Shown in pieces: positions 1 through 5,234 of a stretch of DNA of 5,265 nucleotides. The stretch is from Gammaproteobacteria bacterium (lineage in GTDB: Bacteria; Pseudomonadota; Gammaproteobacteria; Steroidobacterales; Woeseiaceae). The stretch is from assembly GCA_003645495.1 (NCBI GenBank), contig QNFK01000176.1, forward strand, positions 1 through 5,265. Direction: 5' to 3'. Each line of letters starts with the position of its first letter. The first letter of the stretch is position 1. The translations under genes and the position numbers were made by a program. The notes below the pieces were generated by a model that saw nothing but the letters and a program-made list of their open reading frames with translations, was not told the DNA's origin and made no database searches.

Positions 1-278
1 CGGTGGAGGCGGTCTCCTCGATTACTGGACCGCAAAGCCTCGGGATCAGCGCAAATAATCAGGCCGAAGCGAGCATGCACGGCCGCATCATCCAGGCTGG
101 CTAAAATTTCCTTGCTGACATCTTCCTCAGCGAGCAGCACGAAGCGCCGTGACTGGCCGGCCATGAGCTGAGCAAGCGCTGCGGCGCTGGCAAAATAGCT
201 GAGATTGAGGCTGAGCTCCCGCGCAACGTCGATCAATGGTCGAGTCTTGCCCAGCGACTCACTCACGATCATTAACAT
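1..278 (-). CDS. Unrecognised protein, N-terminal 92 codons only (runs off left edge); possible degenerate receiver-like domain
   Basis: The minus strand reads open from an ATG at 278 to the window edge with no stop. The start has a good Shine-Dalgarno (AGGAGA, complement of 283-288) four nt upstream. The peptide begins MLMIVSESLGKTRPLID. It alternates hydrophobic strands (LMIVSE at residues 2-7, RFVLLAEED near 45-53, FGLIICAD near 72-79) with Ala/Leu-rich helices, as in a CheY-like alpha/beta fold. The acidic pocket and the strand-3 phospho-acceptor Asp of a true receiver are not obvious; strand 3 ends in AEED. That would suit a pseudo-receiver at the front of a regulator, but this is inference from pattern alone and no family is recognised. 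It is divergent from the atp operon and separated from it by about 210 nt, so it probably has its own promoter. The coding call is fairly firm; the function is unknown. Confidence 0.6.
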   Translation of the reverse strand, partial: MLMIVSESLGKTRPLIDVARELSLNLSYFASAAALAQLMAGQSRRFVLLAEEDVSKEILASLDDAAVHARFGLIICADPEALRSSNRGDRLH

Positions 279-489
279 ATTGTCTCCTGGACCGGTGCAG
301 TTCCTGACTCTCAATCCTTGTCGTAACCGGGCCTCTGGCTCATTTATACGTGGCAGAAACACGGGGGAATGTGCGGTATGTCGCAATGCGGCAAATAATC
401 GGCACAAGACCCGGGATATCCGTTGAAATAGCCCTGTCTATCCCCATAAAACCCCTGCAAAAGAAGGGGTTTTGAAGTGTTCACATCTG
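279..489. other. Intergenic region between the divergent gene and the atp promoter
   Basis: No convincing gene is seen on either strand. A weak minus-strand -10 candidate (TATAAA, complement of 343-348) would give the divergent gene a leader of about 60 nt, but no good -35 is visible. The only strong structure is the inverted repeat at 448-473, listed separately. An open frame on the + strand from 205 overlaps the divergent gene antisense and lacks recognisable protein character. Confidence 0.5.
448..473. terminator. Perfect 9-bp inverted repeat, terminator-like in both directions
   Basis: AAAACCCCT (448-456) and AGGGGTTTT (465-473) are exact reverse complements around an 8-nt A-rich loop. 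The stem has CCCC/GGGG in the middle and ends in TTTT on either strand, the shape of a bidirectional intrinsic terminator. No gene is seen that would need terminating here: the left gene runs leftward from 278 and the atp promoter lies to the right. It may insulate the divergent units, end a small RNA, or be a remnant of an older gene arrangement. Confidence 0.5.
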
Positions 490-518
490 TTGCCTTGACC
501 CACCCGCATCACTATAAT
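490..518 (+). promoter_or_regulatory. Sigma70-type promoter of the atp operon
   Basis: The -35 TTGCCT (490-495, 4 of 6 consensus bases) is followed by exactly 17 nt and a perfect -10 TATAAT (513-518). The predicted start is near 525, about 99 nt before the atpI ATG. The bases just after the -10 are GC-rich (GCGCGGGC from 519). Such a discriminator is typical of promoters repressed by ppGpp/DksA under starvation, so growth-rate control is an inference. A second TTGACC at 495-500 is only 12 nt from the -10 and is too close to serve as the -35. GCGGGC (521-526) and GCCCGC (536-541) form a 6-bp inverted repeat around the start point. Confidence 0.8.
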
Positions 519-560
519 GCGCGGGCTAAGCACAGGCCCGCTTGGACAGAAAGTAATTAC

Positions 561-602
561 AACGCCACCAACCGCCGGTTAACCGATGGACGTGGCGTTT
601 TT
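561..602 (+). terminator. Terminator-like hairpin in the atp leader (possible attenuator)
   Basis: AACGCCAC (561-568) pairs perfectly with GTGGCGTT (592-599), and the second arm runs into a five-T stretch (598-602), the form of an intrinsic terminator. The 23-nt loop holds a second structured element: AACCG (570-574), CGGTT (576-580) and AACCG (581-585), where CGGTTAACCG (576-585) is itself a perfect palindrome, so CGGTT has two possible partners. It lies between the promoter and the atpI Shine-Dalgarno, so operon transcripts must read through it. Whether it terminates in vivo is unknown; the large loop argues for only moderate strength. Confidence 0.5.
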
Positions 603-608
603 AGTGCC

Positions 609-614
609 GGAGGA
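609..614 (+). promoter_or_regulatory. Ribosome binding site of atpI
   Basis: GGAGGA lies 9 nt before the ATG at 624. It decides the atpI start: the same frame opens at an ATG at 477, but that is upstream of the -35/-10 elements and would not be in the operon mRNA. Confidence 0.75.
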
Positions 615-623
615 AAGCCAGAG

Positions 624-1055
624 ATGAAGGCCAGGGCCGAGGAGCAATCCACAGCCGTACGCATGAATCTCATGGTGAAGGTGCTACTGGCACAACTGGG
701 TTTGAGCGTGGTTTTGGCCATGCTTTTTTGGGGTTTCAAAGGACAGGTTGCAGCTTATTCAGCTTTGCTGGGTGGTATGACCTGCGTAATTCCAAATGCT
801 TTTCTGGCACTGCGACTGGCAGTACCACGCCGTGACCCCGGGGCAGGTGCCTTGGTAAACGCGGCATACATTGGGGAACTGGGCAAGCTGGCGTTGACCG
901 TGATTATGTTTGTCATGGCCTTTACGCTGGTGAAACCGCTGGCGGCAATGCCCTTGTTTGTGGGCTTTATTGGCGCTCAGCTGGTGACGTTTTCAGGATT
1001 CCTGATGCGTGACAAAGAGATGAATGTGAAAGAGAGAATGAACAATGGCGGCTGA
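624..1055 (+). CDS. atpI: ATP synthase protein I (AtpI, Fo assembly factor)
   Basis: The product is a 143-aa inner-membrane protein of the ATP synthase I family, encoded first in proteobacterial atp operons. AtpI is not part of the finished enzyme; it is thought to help assemble the c ring. Four hydrophobic segments are visible at about residues 18-37, 42-64, 87-103 and 108-128. Family-like motifs are GGMTCVIPN (50-58), with the Pro-Asn seen in AtpI proteins, and GELGKLALT (84-92). The N-terminus is charged (MKARAEEQ) and the C-terminus is polar. The start at 624 is chosen for its GGAGGA site and because the frame upstream of it contains the promoter; a shorter start at 663 (MNLMVK) is possible. 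The last 11 nt overlap atpB, which suggests translational coupling. Length is slightly above the E. coli protein (126 aa as I recall it). Confidence 0.87.
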   Translation: MKARAEEQSTAVRMNLMVKVLLAQLGLSVVLAMLFWGFKGQVAAYSALLGGMTCVIPNAFLALRLAVPRRDPGAGALVNAAYIGELGKLALTVIMFVMAFTLVKPLAAMPLFVGFIGAQLVTFSGFLMRDKEMNVKERMNNGG

Positions 1056-1890
1056 AAGCGGACACGAAACTCTAACGTCCGGCGATTACATTGCGCATCA
1101 CCTGCATAACCTGCAGGTGTGCCGGGCGGACGGTGAATGGGTCTGGAACCACTGCGCCGGCAACCCAATGGCGCTCAACGTCGACTCGATGTTTTTCTCG
1201 GTACTGCTTGGCGTCGTTTTCATCTGGATTTTTGGCCGTGCAGCGAAGAAGGCCTCTGCCGGAACACCAGGCAAGATGCAGGCCTTTGTCGAAATCGTGG
1301 TCGATTTCATCGATAGCAGCGTCAAAGATACTTATCACGGCAAGAGCAAACTGATAGCTCCTTTGGCCCTGACGATTTTCGTCTGGGTGTTCTTCATGAA
1401 TCTCATGGATTTGATCCCGGTCGACTGGTTGCCGGAAGTTGGCCTGATGATCGGTATTCCGTATCTGAAAGTAGTACCGACAACCGACGTCAACATTACT
1501 TTCGGTATGTCGATAGCTGTGTTTTTCCTGGTTATTTTTTACACCGTGAAAAGCAAAGGCGTTCTCGGCTTCGTCAAAGAACTCACGCTGCACCCAATCG
1601 CACCGCCAACGAAAGGCGCCGGGCTGATCGCCGCACCTTTTATTATTGCCTTTAACTTCATTCTTGAAACAGTCGCGCTGCTGGCAAAACCCCTGTCATT
1701 GTCATTGCGGCTGTTCGGCAACATGTTTGCCGGCGAACTTATTTTCATCCTGATAGCAATGCTCGGCATTTGGCAGCTTCCGCTGCATTTTGCATGGGCG
1801 GTATTTCACGTACTGATCGTGACGCTACAGGCATTTATTTTCATGATGCTGACCGTGGTTTATCTCACTTTGGCACAGGAAGAGCACTAA
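1045..1890 (+). CDS. atpB: F1Fo ATP synthase subunit a (AtpB)
   Basis: The product is the 281-aa Fo stator subunit a, which forms the two proton half-channels against the c ring in the inner membrane. The essential arginine (E. coli Arg210) is R222 in KPLSLSLRLFGNMFAGELIF. E231 matches E. coli Glu219, H255 matches His245 and Q262 matches Gln252 in the C-terminal segment FHVLIVTLQAFIF. Hydrophobic segments lie near residues 47-66, 104-124, 152-168, 195-218, 231-247 and 250-275. The early motif DYIAHHLHNLQ (14-24) is typical of gammaproteobacterial subunit a. The start overlaps the atpI end by 11 nt, with a purine-rich AGAGAG site just upstream. The spacing between R222 and H255 is two residues shorter than in E. 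coli, in the loop around GIWQLPLHF; this looks like ordinary variation. Confidence 0.97.
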   Translation: MAAESGHETLTSGDYIAHHLHNLQVCRADGEWVWNHCAGNPMALNVDSMFFSVLLGVVFIWIFGRAAKKASAGTPGKMQAFVEIVVDFIDSSVKDTYHGKSKLIAPLALTIFVWVFFMNLMDLIPVDWLPEVGLMIGIPYLKVVPTTDVNITFGMSIAVFFLVIFYTVKSKGVLGFVKELTLHPIAPPTKGAGLIAAPFIIAFNFILETVALLAKPLSLSLRLFGNMFAGELIFILIAMLGIWQLPLHFAWAVFHVLIVTLQAFIFMMLTVVYLTLAQEEH

Positions 1891-1929
1891 CTTTTTAATT
1901 TTGGACTACATCCTTAACTGGAGAAACTG
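1891..1929 (+). promoter_or_regulatory. U-rich translation-initiation region of atpE
   Basis: The atpB-atpE gap contains a U-rich run (CTTTTTAATTTT, 1891-1902) followed by TTAACTGGAGAAACTG before the ATG, with GGAGA at 1920-1924. E. coli atpE is preceded by a U-rich enhancer and an AACUGGAGAC-like site that raises translation so that c is made in excess over the other subunits. The resemblance suggests the same role here. This is inferred from layout, not shown. Confidence 0.55.
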
Positions 1930-2199
1930 ATGGAAACTGTAATTGGATTCACTGCGATCGCCGTCGCGCTTTTGATTGGACTTGGCGCACTTGGCGTTGG
2001 CATTGGCATGGGCCTGTTGGGTGGCCGCTTCCTCGAGGGAGCTGCAAGACAGCCTGAACTGGCGCCAATGTTGCAGACCAAAATGTTCCTGGTCGTGGCA
2101 CTGCTTGATGCGGTCGCGATGATTGGTGTCGGTATCGCATTGTACTTCGCGTTCGCCAACCCGTTCATCGGCCAGCTGCAACAGGCAATGGGCAGCTAA
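1930..2199 (+). CDS. atpE: F1Fo ATP synthase subunit c (AtpE, proteolipid)
   Basis: The product is an 89-aa two-helix hairpin that oligomerises into the rotating c ring. Helix 1 carries a complete GxGxGxG packing motif (G22, G24, G26, G28), where E. coli has GxAxGxG. The polar loop ARQPEL (39-44) contains the conserved Arg-Gln-Pro that contacts gamma/epsilon. Helix 2 carries the proton-binding carboxylate D60 in LLDAVAMIGVG. An Asp followed by Ala, without the Gln and Glu-Ser/Thr ligands of Na+-type c subunits, indicates H+ coupling. The C-terminus runs about ten residues past the E. coli protein (FIGQLQQAMGS). The start has GGAGA 5 nt upstream and a U-rich enhancer-like leader. A palindromic repeat begins 6 nt after the stop, a likely place for mRNA 3'-end stabilisation that would favour the high copy number of c. 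Confidence 0.97.
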   Translation: METVIGFTAIAVALLIGLGALGVGIGMGLLGGRFLEGAARQPELAPMLQTKMFLVVALLDAVAMIGVGIALYFAFANPFIGQLQQAMGS

Positions 2200-2205
2200 G
2201 ACGAT

Positions 2206-2288
2206 GCATCGTAGGAGCGGCTGTCTTTACTGTCATGCTTACTGCCAGTATGCAGAAACAGTACAAAAGTTAAGTCGCCGCGACAGCG
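2206..2288 (+). repeat. Long-form palindromic interspersed repeat (REP-like), copy 1, between atpE and atpF
   Basis: This stretch aligns without gaps to 4962-5044; over 84 nt from 2206 I count 74 identities. It opens with GCATCGTAGGAGCGGC and closes with GCCGCGACAGC. GCGGC (2217-2221) pairs with GCCGC (2277-2281), and an inner hairpin CTGC-CAGTAT-GCAG lies in the centre (about 2242-2255). The middle of the outer stem is more mismatched than in copy 2, so this copy looks more decayed. The GTAG head and paired GAGCGGC/GCCGCGA ends resemble REP elements of gammaproteobacteria, but an insert of about 50 nt replaces the usual short loop. It starts 6 nt after the atpE stop and ends just before the atpF ribosome binding site. 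Confidence 0.8.
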
Positions 2289-2304
2289 GTGTTAGGAGGA
2301 CCCC

Positions 2305-2775
2305 ATGGACATAAACATGACTTTGCTAGGCCAGTCGATCGCGATGCTCGTGTTCGTCTGGTTCTGTATGAAGTTCATCTGGCCGCCGATCATGAACGCG
2401 ATCGAGGAACGTCAGACGCAAATTGCTGACGGTCTCGCCGCTGCGGAGCGTGGACAACAGAGTCTCGACAAAGCGCAAGCAGAGTCGGAAGACATTGTTG
2501 GCGACGCACGCAAACAGGCAACCACAATCCTTGATCAGGCACATGCACGAGCCAGCGAAATTGTTGCGGAAGGCAAAACTGATGGCGCGAAAGAGCGCGA
2601 GCGCCAGGTTGCTGCGGCAGTCGCTGACGTTGAGCAGGAAACCAATCGGGCACGCGAAGAGTTGCGTGGTCAGGTTTCTGCAATTGCTGTTGCCAGTGCC
2701 GAAAAGATTTTGCGCCGCGAAATAGACGCGACAACTCATGAAGACATTCTTAGCAAGCTGGCGGCTGAGCTGTAA
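2305..2775 (+). CDS. atpF: F1Fo ATP synthase subunit b (AtpF)
   Basis: The product is the 156-aa peripheral stalk subunit, the same length as E. coli b. A single N-terminal membrane segment spans about residues 5-27 (LLGQSIAMLVFVWFCMKFIW) and is followed by the conserved PP hinge (27-28). R36 in AIEERQ matches the conserved E. coli Arg36. Residues 35-125 are a long charged, Ala-rich helix rich in E, R, K and Q, as expected for the dimeric right-handed coiled coil. The C-terminal AVASAEKILRREID (128-141) is the delta-binding region. The start matches the family N-terminus (MDINMTLLGQ) and has a strong AGGAGG site at 2294-2299. That site lies directly after the interspersed repeat, so the repeat's structure could influence access to it. 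atpH follows after 15 nt. Confidence 0.97.
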   Translation: MDINMTLLGQSIAMLVFVWFCMKFIWPPIMNAIEERQTQIADGLAAAERGQQSLDKAQAESEDIVGDARKQATTILDQAHARASEIVAEGKTDGAKERERQVAAAVADVEQETNRAREELRGQVSAIAVASAEKILRREIDATTHEDILSKLAAEL

Positions 2776-2790
2776 GCGAGCGATAGGTAT

Positions 2791-3354
2791 ATGGCTGACA
2801 ACAATACAATTGCGCGACCGTATGCACGGGCAGCTTTCGAGTTGGCAAGCGAGGCAAAGGATCTCGCTGCCTGGTCGGAAGCATTGAACCTGGCGCAGGA
2901 CGTTTTGGCGGATGGCCAGGCGGAAAAGTTCCTGGGTATCCCGTCACTAAACAATGAGCAGAAGCTTGCTTTCCTGACAGATGTATTTGGGAAAGTTGGT
3001 GGCGAGAACTCAATCCTGGCGGGTGGCAACGAGCATGGCACCAATTTCCTGAAGCTGTTGCTGGAATACGGCCGTGTCGCAGTATTGCCGGAAATTGCCG
3101 AGCACTTCGAAGCGCTCAAAGCAGAAATCGAAAACACCGTTGACGTTACGGTCACCTCCGCAGCACCGCTAAGTGCCGAACAACAGAAATCTGTTGCTGC
3201 CGCACTGAAGGAGCGGCTGGGCCGGGATGTGACTCTGTCAACAGAAATTGATGAAAACCTTATCGGTGGCGCTGTTATTCGCGCTGGCGACGTCGTTATA
3301 GATGGATCACTGCGTACCAGGCTTGAAGGCCTGTCAAACGCGCTGATCGCTTAA
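2791..3354 (+). CDS. atpH: F1Fo ATP synthase subunit delta (AtpH)
   Basis: The product is a 187-aa soluble subunit that caps the alpha3beta3 head and attaches it to the b stalk. The N-terminal TIARPYARAAFELA (6-19) is the hallmark helix that contacts alpha. The C-terminal segment IDENLIGGAVIRAGDVVIDG (153-172) matches the ATPase delta signature, with GG at 159-160 and R164. It is about ten residues longer than E. coli delta; the extra length falls in a Gly-rich stretch near residues 68-83 (GKVGGENSILAGGNEHG), between the N-terminal helical bundle's last helices. The ribosome binding site is weak (AGG at 2785-2787, close to the ATG), so translation probably depends on coupling to atpF, which ends 15 nt upstream. 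atpA starts 13 nt after the stop. Confidence 0.96.
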   Translation: MADNNTIARPYARAAFELASEAKDLAAWSEALNLAQDVLADGQAEKFLGIPSLNNEQKLAFLTDVFGKVGGENSILAGGNEHGTNFLKLLLEYGRVAVLPEIAEHFEALKAEIENTVDVTVTSAAPLSAEQQKSVAAALKERLGRDVTLSTEIDENLIGGAVIRAGDVVIDGSLRTRLEGLSNALIA

Positions 3355-3367
3355 AGAGGAAAACGAA

Positions 3368-4909
3368 ATGGCACTCAAAGCTTCTGAAATCAGCGAACTG
3401 ATTAAAGAGCGAATCGAGAAATTCGAGGCATCAGCGGAAGCCCGCGATGTTGGCACTGTAATTGGTGTTACCGACGGTATCGTCCGCATCCACGGGTTGG
3501 GCGACTCACGTTATGGCGAGATGCTCGAGTTCCCAGGCAATACTTACGGCATGGCGCTGAACCTCGAGCAGGATTCGGTTGGTGCGGTCATCCTGGGTGA
3601 TTACAAACATATTTCGGAAGGCGACACGGTTAAAACCACCGGCCGTATTCTTGAGGTACCGGTTGGTGAGGCAATGCTCGGTCGCGTTGTTGATGCGCTG
3701 GGCATGCCGATTGACGGCAAGGGCCCGATTGATGCCACAGAAACCGCGCCGATTGAAAAAGTCGCGCCGGGCGTTATTGAGCGCAAATCAGTCGACCAGC
3801 CAGTGCAAACCGGACTGAAAGCCATCGACGCCATGGTGCCGATCGGACGCGGCCAGCGTGAATTGATCATCGGCGATCGACAAACCGGCAAGACCGCGGT
3901 CGCGATCGATACGATCATCAACCAGGTTGGTACGGGCATTAAGTGTATTTACGTCGCCATCGGCCAAAAGGCTTCTTCGGTTGCCTCTGTAGTGCGAAAA
4001 CTCGAAGAAACGGGCGCGATGGAACACACCATCGTGGTTGCTGCTTCTGCTGCTGAGAGTGCTGCCATGCAATATATTGCACCGTACTCCGGCACATCTA
4101 TGGGCGAGTACTTTCTCGACAAGGGCGAAGATGCGCTCATTATCTTTGATGATCTGACCAAGCAGGCGTGGGCATACCGCCAGGTATCACTGCTGCTAAG
4201 ACGTCCGCCGGGTCGAGAAGCTTATCCGGGTGACGTTTTCTATCTTCACTCCCGATTGCTCGAGCGCGCTTCACGCGTGAACGCGGAGCACATCGAAAAC
4301 ATTACCGGCGGAAAAGTAAAAGGCAAAACCGGCTCACTGACGGCACTGCCGATTATTGAAACTCAGGCTGGTGACGTCTCCGCGTTTGTACCGACCAACG
4401 TTATTTCAATTACAGACGGACAGATTTTCCTTGAGACTGATCTGTTCAATGCTGGTATTCGACCTGCAATTAACGCCGGCCTGTCAGTATCGCGTGTTGG
4501 TGGCGCAGCACAGACCAAGATCATCAAGAAACTCGGTGGCGGTATCCGCCTGGCGTTGGCGCAATATCGTGAGCTGGCAGCTTTCGCGCAGTTCGCGTCC
4601 GATCTCGACGAAATAACCCGCAACCAGCTCGAACGCGGCGAGCGCGTCACAGAACTGATGAAACAGAAGCAATACTCACCATTGTCTGTTGCAGATATGG
4701 CGCTGTCGCTATACGCAGTCAACGAAGGCTTTATCGACGGCGTCGAAGTCGCCAAAGTCGGTGATTATGAAGAGGCCCTGCATGATTACGCACGCGCCAA
4801 CAGCGCCGACCTCATGGACGAGATCAACAAAACCGGCGACTTCAGCGAAGAAATTCAGGCAAGCCTGAAAACACTCTGCGAAGAATTCGCAGAAAAGGGT
4901 GCTTACTAA
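3368..4909 (+). CDS. atpA: F1Fo ATP synthase subunit alpha (AtpA)
   Basis: The product is a 513-aa F1 subunit, the same length as E. coli alpha, binding regulatory nucleotide and completing the catalytic sites of beta. The N-terminal beta-barrel spans about residues 25-95 (VGTVIGVTDGIVRIHGLGD). The Walker A loop is GDRQTGKT (169-176), with K175 and T176, and the Walker B-like strand is ALIIFDDLTKQ (256-266). The arginine finger is R376 in the family signature PAINAGLSVSRVGGAAQ (366-382). RRPPGREAYPGDVFYLHSRL (278-297) is also intact. The C-terminal helical domain follows from about 380. No catalytic or structural residue I can check is missing. The start has AGAGGA at 3355-3360 and is the usual MALKASEISELIKERI. 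It is the last operon gene visible; atpG does not follow closely. Confidence 0.99.
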   Translation: MALKASEISELIKERIEKFEASAEARDVGTVIGVTDGIVRIHGLGDSRYGEMLEFPGNTYGMALNLEQDSVGAVILGDYKHISEGDTVKTTGRILEVPVGEAMLGRVVDALGMPIDGKGPIDATETAPIEKVAPGVIERKSVDQPVQTGLKAIDAMVPIGRGQRELIIGDRQTGKTAVAIDTIINQVGTGIKCIYVAIGQKASSVASVVRKLEETGAMEHTIVVAASAAESAAMQYIAPYSGTSMGEYFLDKGEDALIIFDDLTKQAWAYRQVSLLLRRPPGREAYPGDVFYLHSRLLERASRVNAEHIENITGGKVKGKTGSLTALPIIETQAGDVSAFVPTNVISITDGQIFLETDLFNAGIRPAINAGLSVSRVGGAAQTKIIKKLGGGIRLALAQYRELAAFAQFASDLDEITRNQLERGERVTELMKQKQYSPLSVADMALSLYAVNEGFIDGVEVAKVGDYEEALHDYARANSADLMDEINKTGDFSEEIQASLKTLCEEFAEKGAY

Positions 4910-4944
4910 AAAGATGACCGCAAGCACCCAAGAAAATTGCATTG

Positions 4945-5095
4945 ACGAAAATTGTAGCAAAGCATCGTAGGAGCGGCTGTCTCAACTATCGTGCTTACTG
5001 CCAGCATGCAGAAAGAGTATAAAAGTTAAGACGCCGCGAAAGCAGAGACCGGCAGAACGGCAAAGCAAAAAAGCCAACAGAAAGATTTTCGAACC
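4945..5095 (+). repeat. Composite direct repeat, unit 1 (contains long-form palindrome)
   Basis: The first 30 nt (4945-4974, starting ACGAAAATTGTAGCAAAGC) match 5115-5144 at 29 of 30 positions. The last 55 nt (5041-5095, starting AGCAGAGACC) match 5162-5216 at 49 of 55 by my count. Between these shared flanks unit 1 carries a long palindromic core, where unit 2 has a short hairpin. The two units are direct repeats separated by 19 nt. Confidence 0.85.
4962..5044 (+). repeat. Long-form palindromic repeat (REP-like), copy 2
   Basis: This is the better-preserved long copy. The outer stem pairs GCGGC (4973-4977) with GCCGC (5033-5037), then, after a bulged T, GTCT (4979-4982) with AGAC (5029-5032), then, after one mismatch, AACT (4984-4987) with AGTT (5024-5027). 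An inner hairpin pairs CTT-A-CTGC (4994-5001) with GCAG-A-AAG (5008-5015) around the loop CAGCAT. The ends are GCATCGTAGGAGC and GCGAAAGC. The orientation is the same as the copy between atpE and atpF. Confidence 0.83.
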
Positions 5096-5114
5096 GCCCA
5101 AAACGAAGGCACTT

Positions 5115-5216
5115 ACGAAAATCGTAGCAAAGCATCGTAGGAGCCCGTCCCGACGGGCGATAGCAGAGACAGGTAGAACGGCAAAGAAACAAAGCCAACA
5201 GAAAGATATACGAACC
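5115..5216 (+). repeat. Composite direct repeat, unit 2 (contains short-form REP)
   Basis: The flanks match unit 1 (4945-5095) as described there, but the unit is 102 nt instead of 151 nt because the palindrome between GTAGGAGC and GCGA is short. The shared 3' flank contains AGCAGAGAC and a segment rich in GCAAAG/AAGCCAACAGAAAGAT. Confidence 0.83.
5137..5160 (+). repeat. Short-form REP-like hairpin
   Basis: GTAG (5137-5140) precedes GCCCGT (5143-5148), the loop CCCG and ACGGGC (5153-5158), then GA. This is the classic REP layout: a GTAG head followed by a compact GC-rich hairpin. The stem bases differ from the long copies, but GTAGGAGC and the following GCGANAGC are shared. REP sequences of this type are usually mobilised by a RAYT (TnpA-REP) transposase encoded elsewhere; none is in the window. 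Confidence 0.75.
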
Positions 5217-5234
5217 AAAGGACCGATAGACAGA

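Noticed and set aside
51..400. 10-bp direct repeat GCAAATAATC at 51-60 and 391-400
   Set aside because: It is a single short match with differing flanks, one copy inside a coding region; consistent with chance.
205..426. 73-codon open frame on the + strand
   Set aside because: It begins antisense inside the divergent gene, lacks a ribosome binding site and has no recognisable protein pattern.
1072..1593. 173-codon open frame on the minus strand within atpB
   Set aside because: It is a shadow of the clearly identified subunit a gene; the His/Asp/Glu-rich product has no family character.
2201..2212. 12-bp palindrome ACGATGCATCGT at the left end of the operon repeat copy
   Set aside because: The left half is not shared with the other repeat copies, so it looks like a chance junction of atpE-downstream sequence with the repeat's GCATCGT end.
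2791..3354. Subunit delta being about ten residues longer than E. coli, with a Gly-rich stretch
   Set aside because: Delta is the most variable F1 subunit and length changes in this loop are ordinary; all signature regions are intact.
5011..5024. Possible promoter -10 (TATAAA, 5018-5023) inside the long repeat
   Set aside because: No acceptable -35 is present at 16-18 nt upstream, and the copy between atpE and atpF has TACAAA instead.
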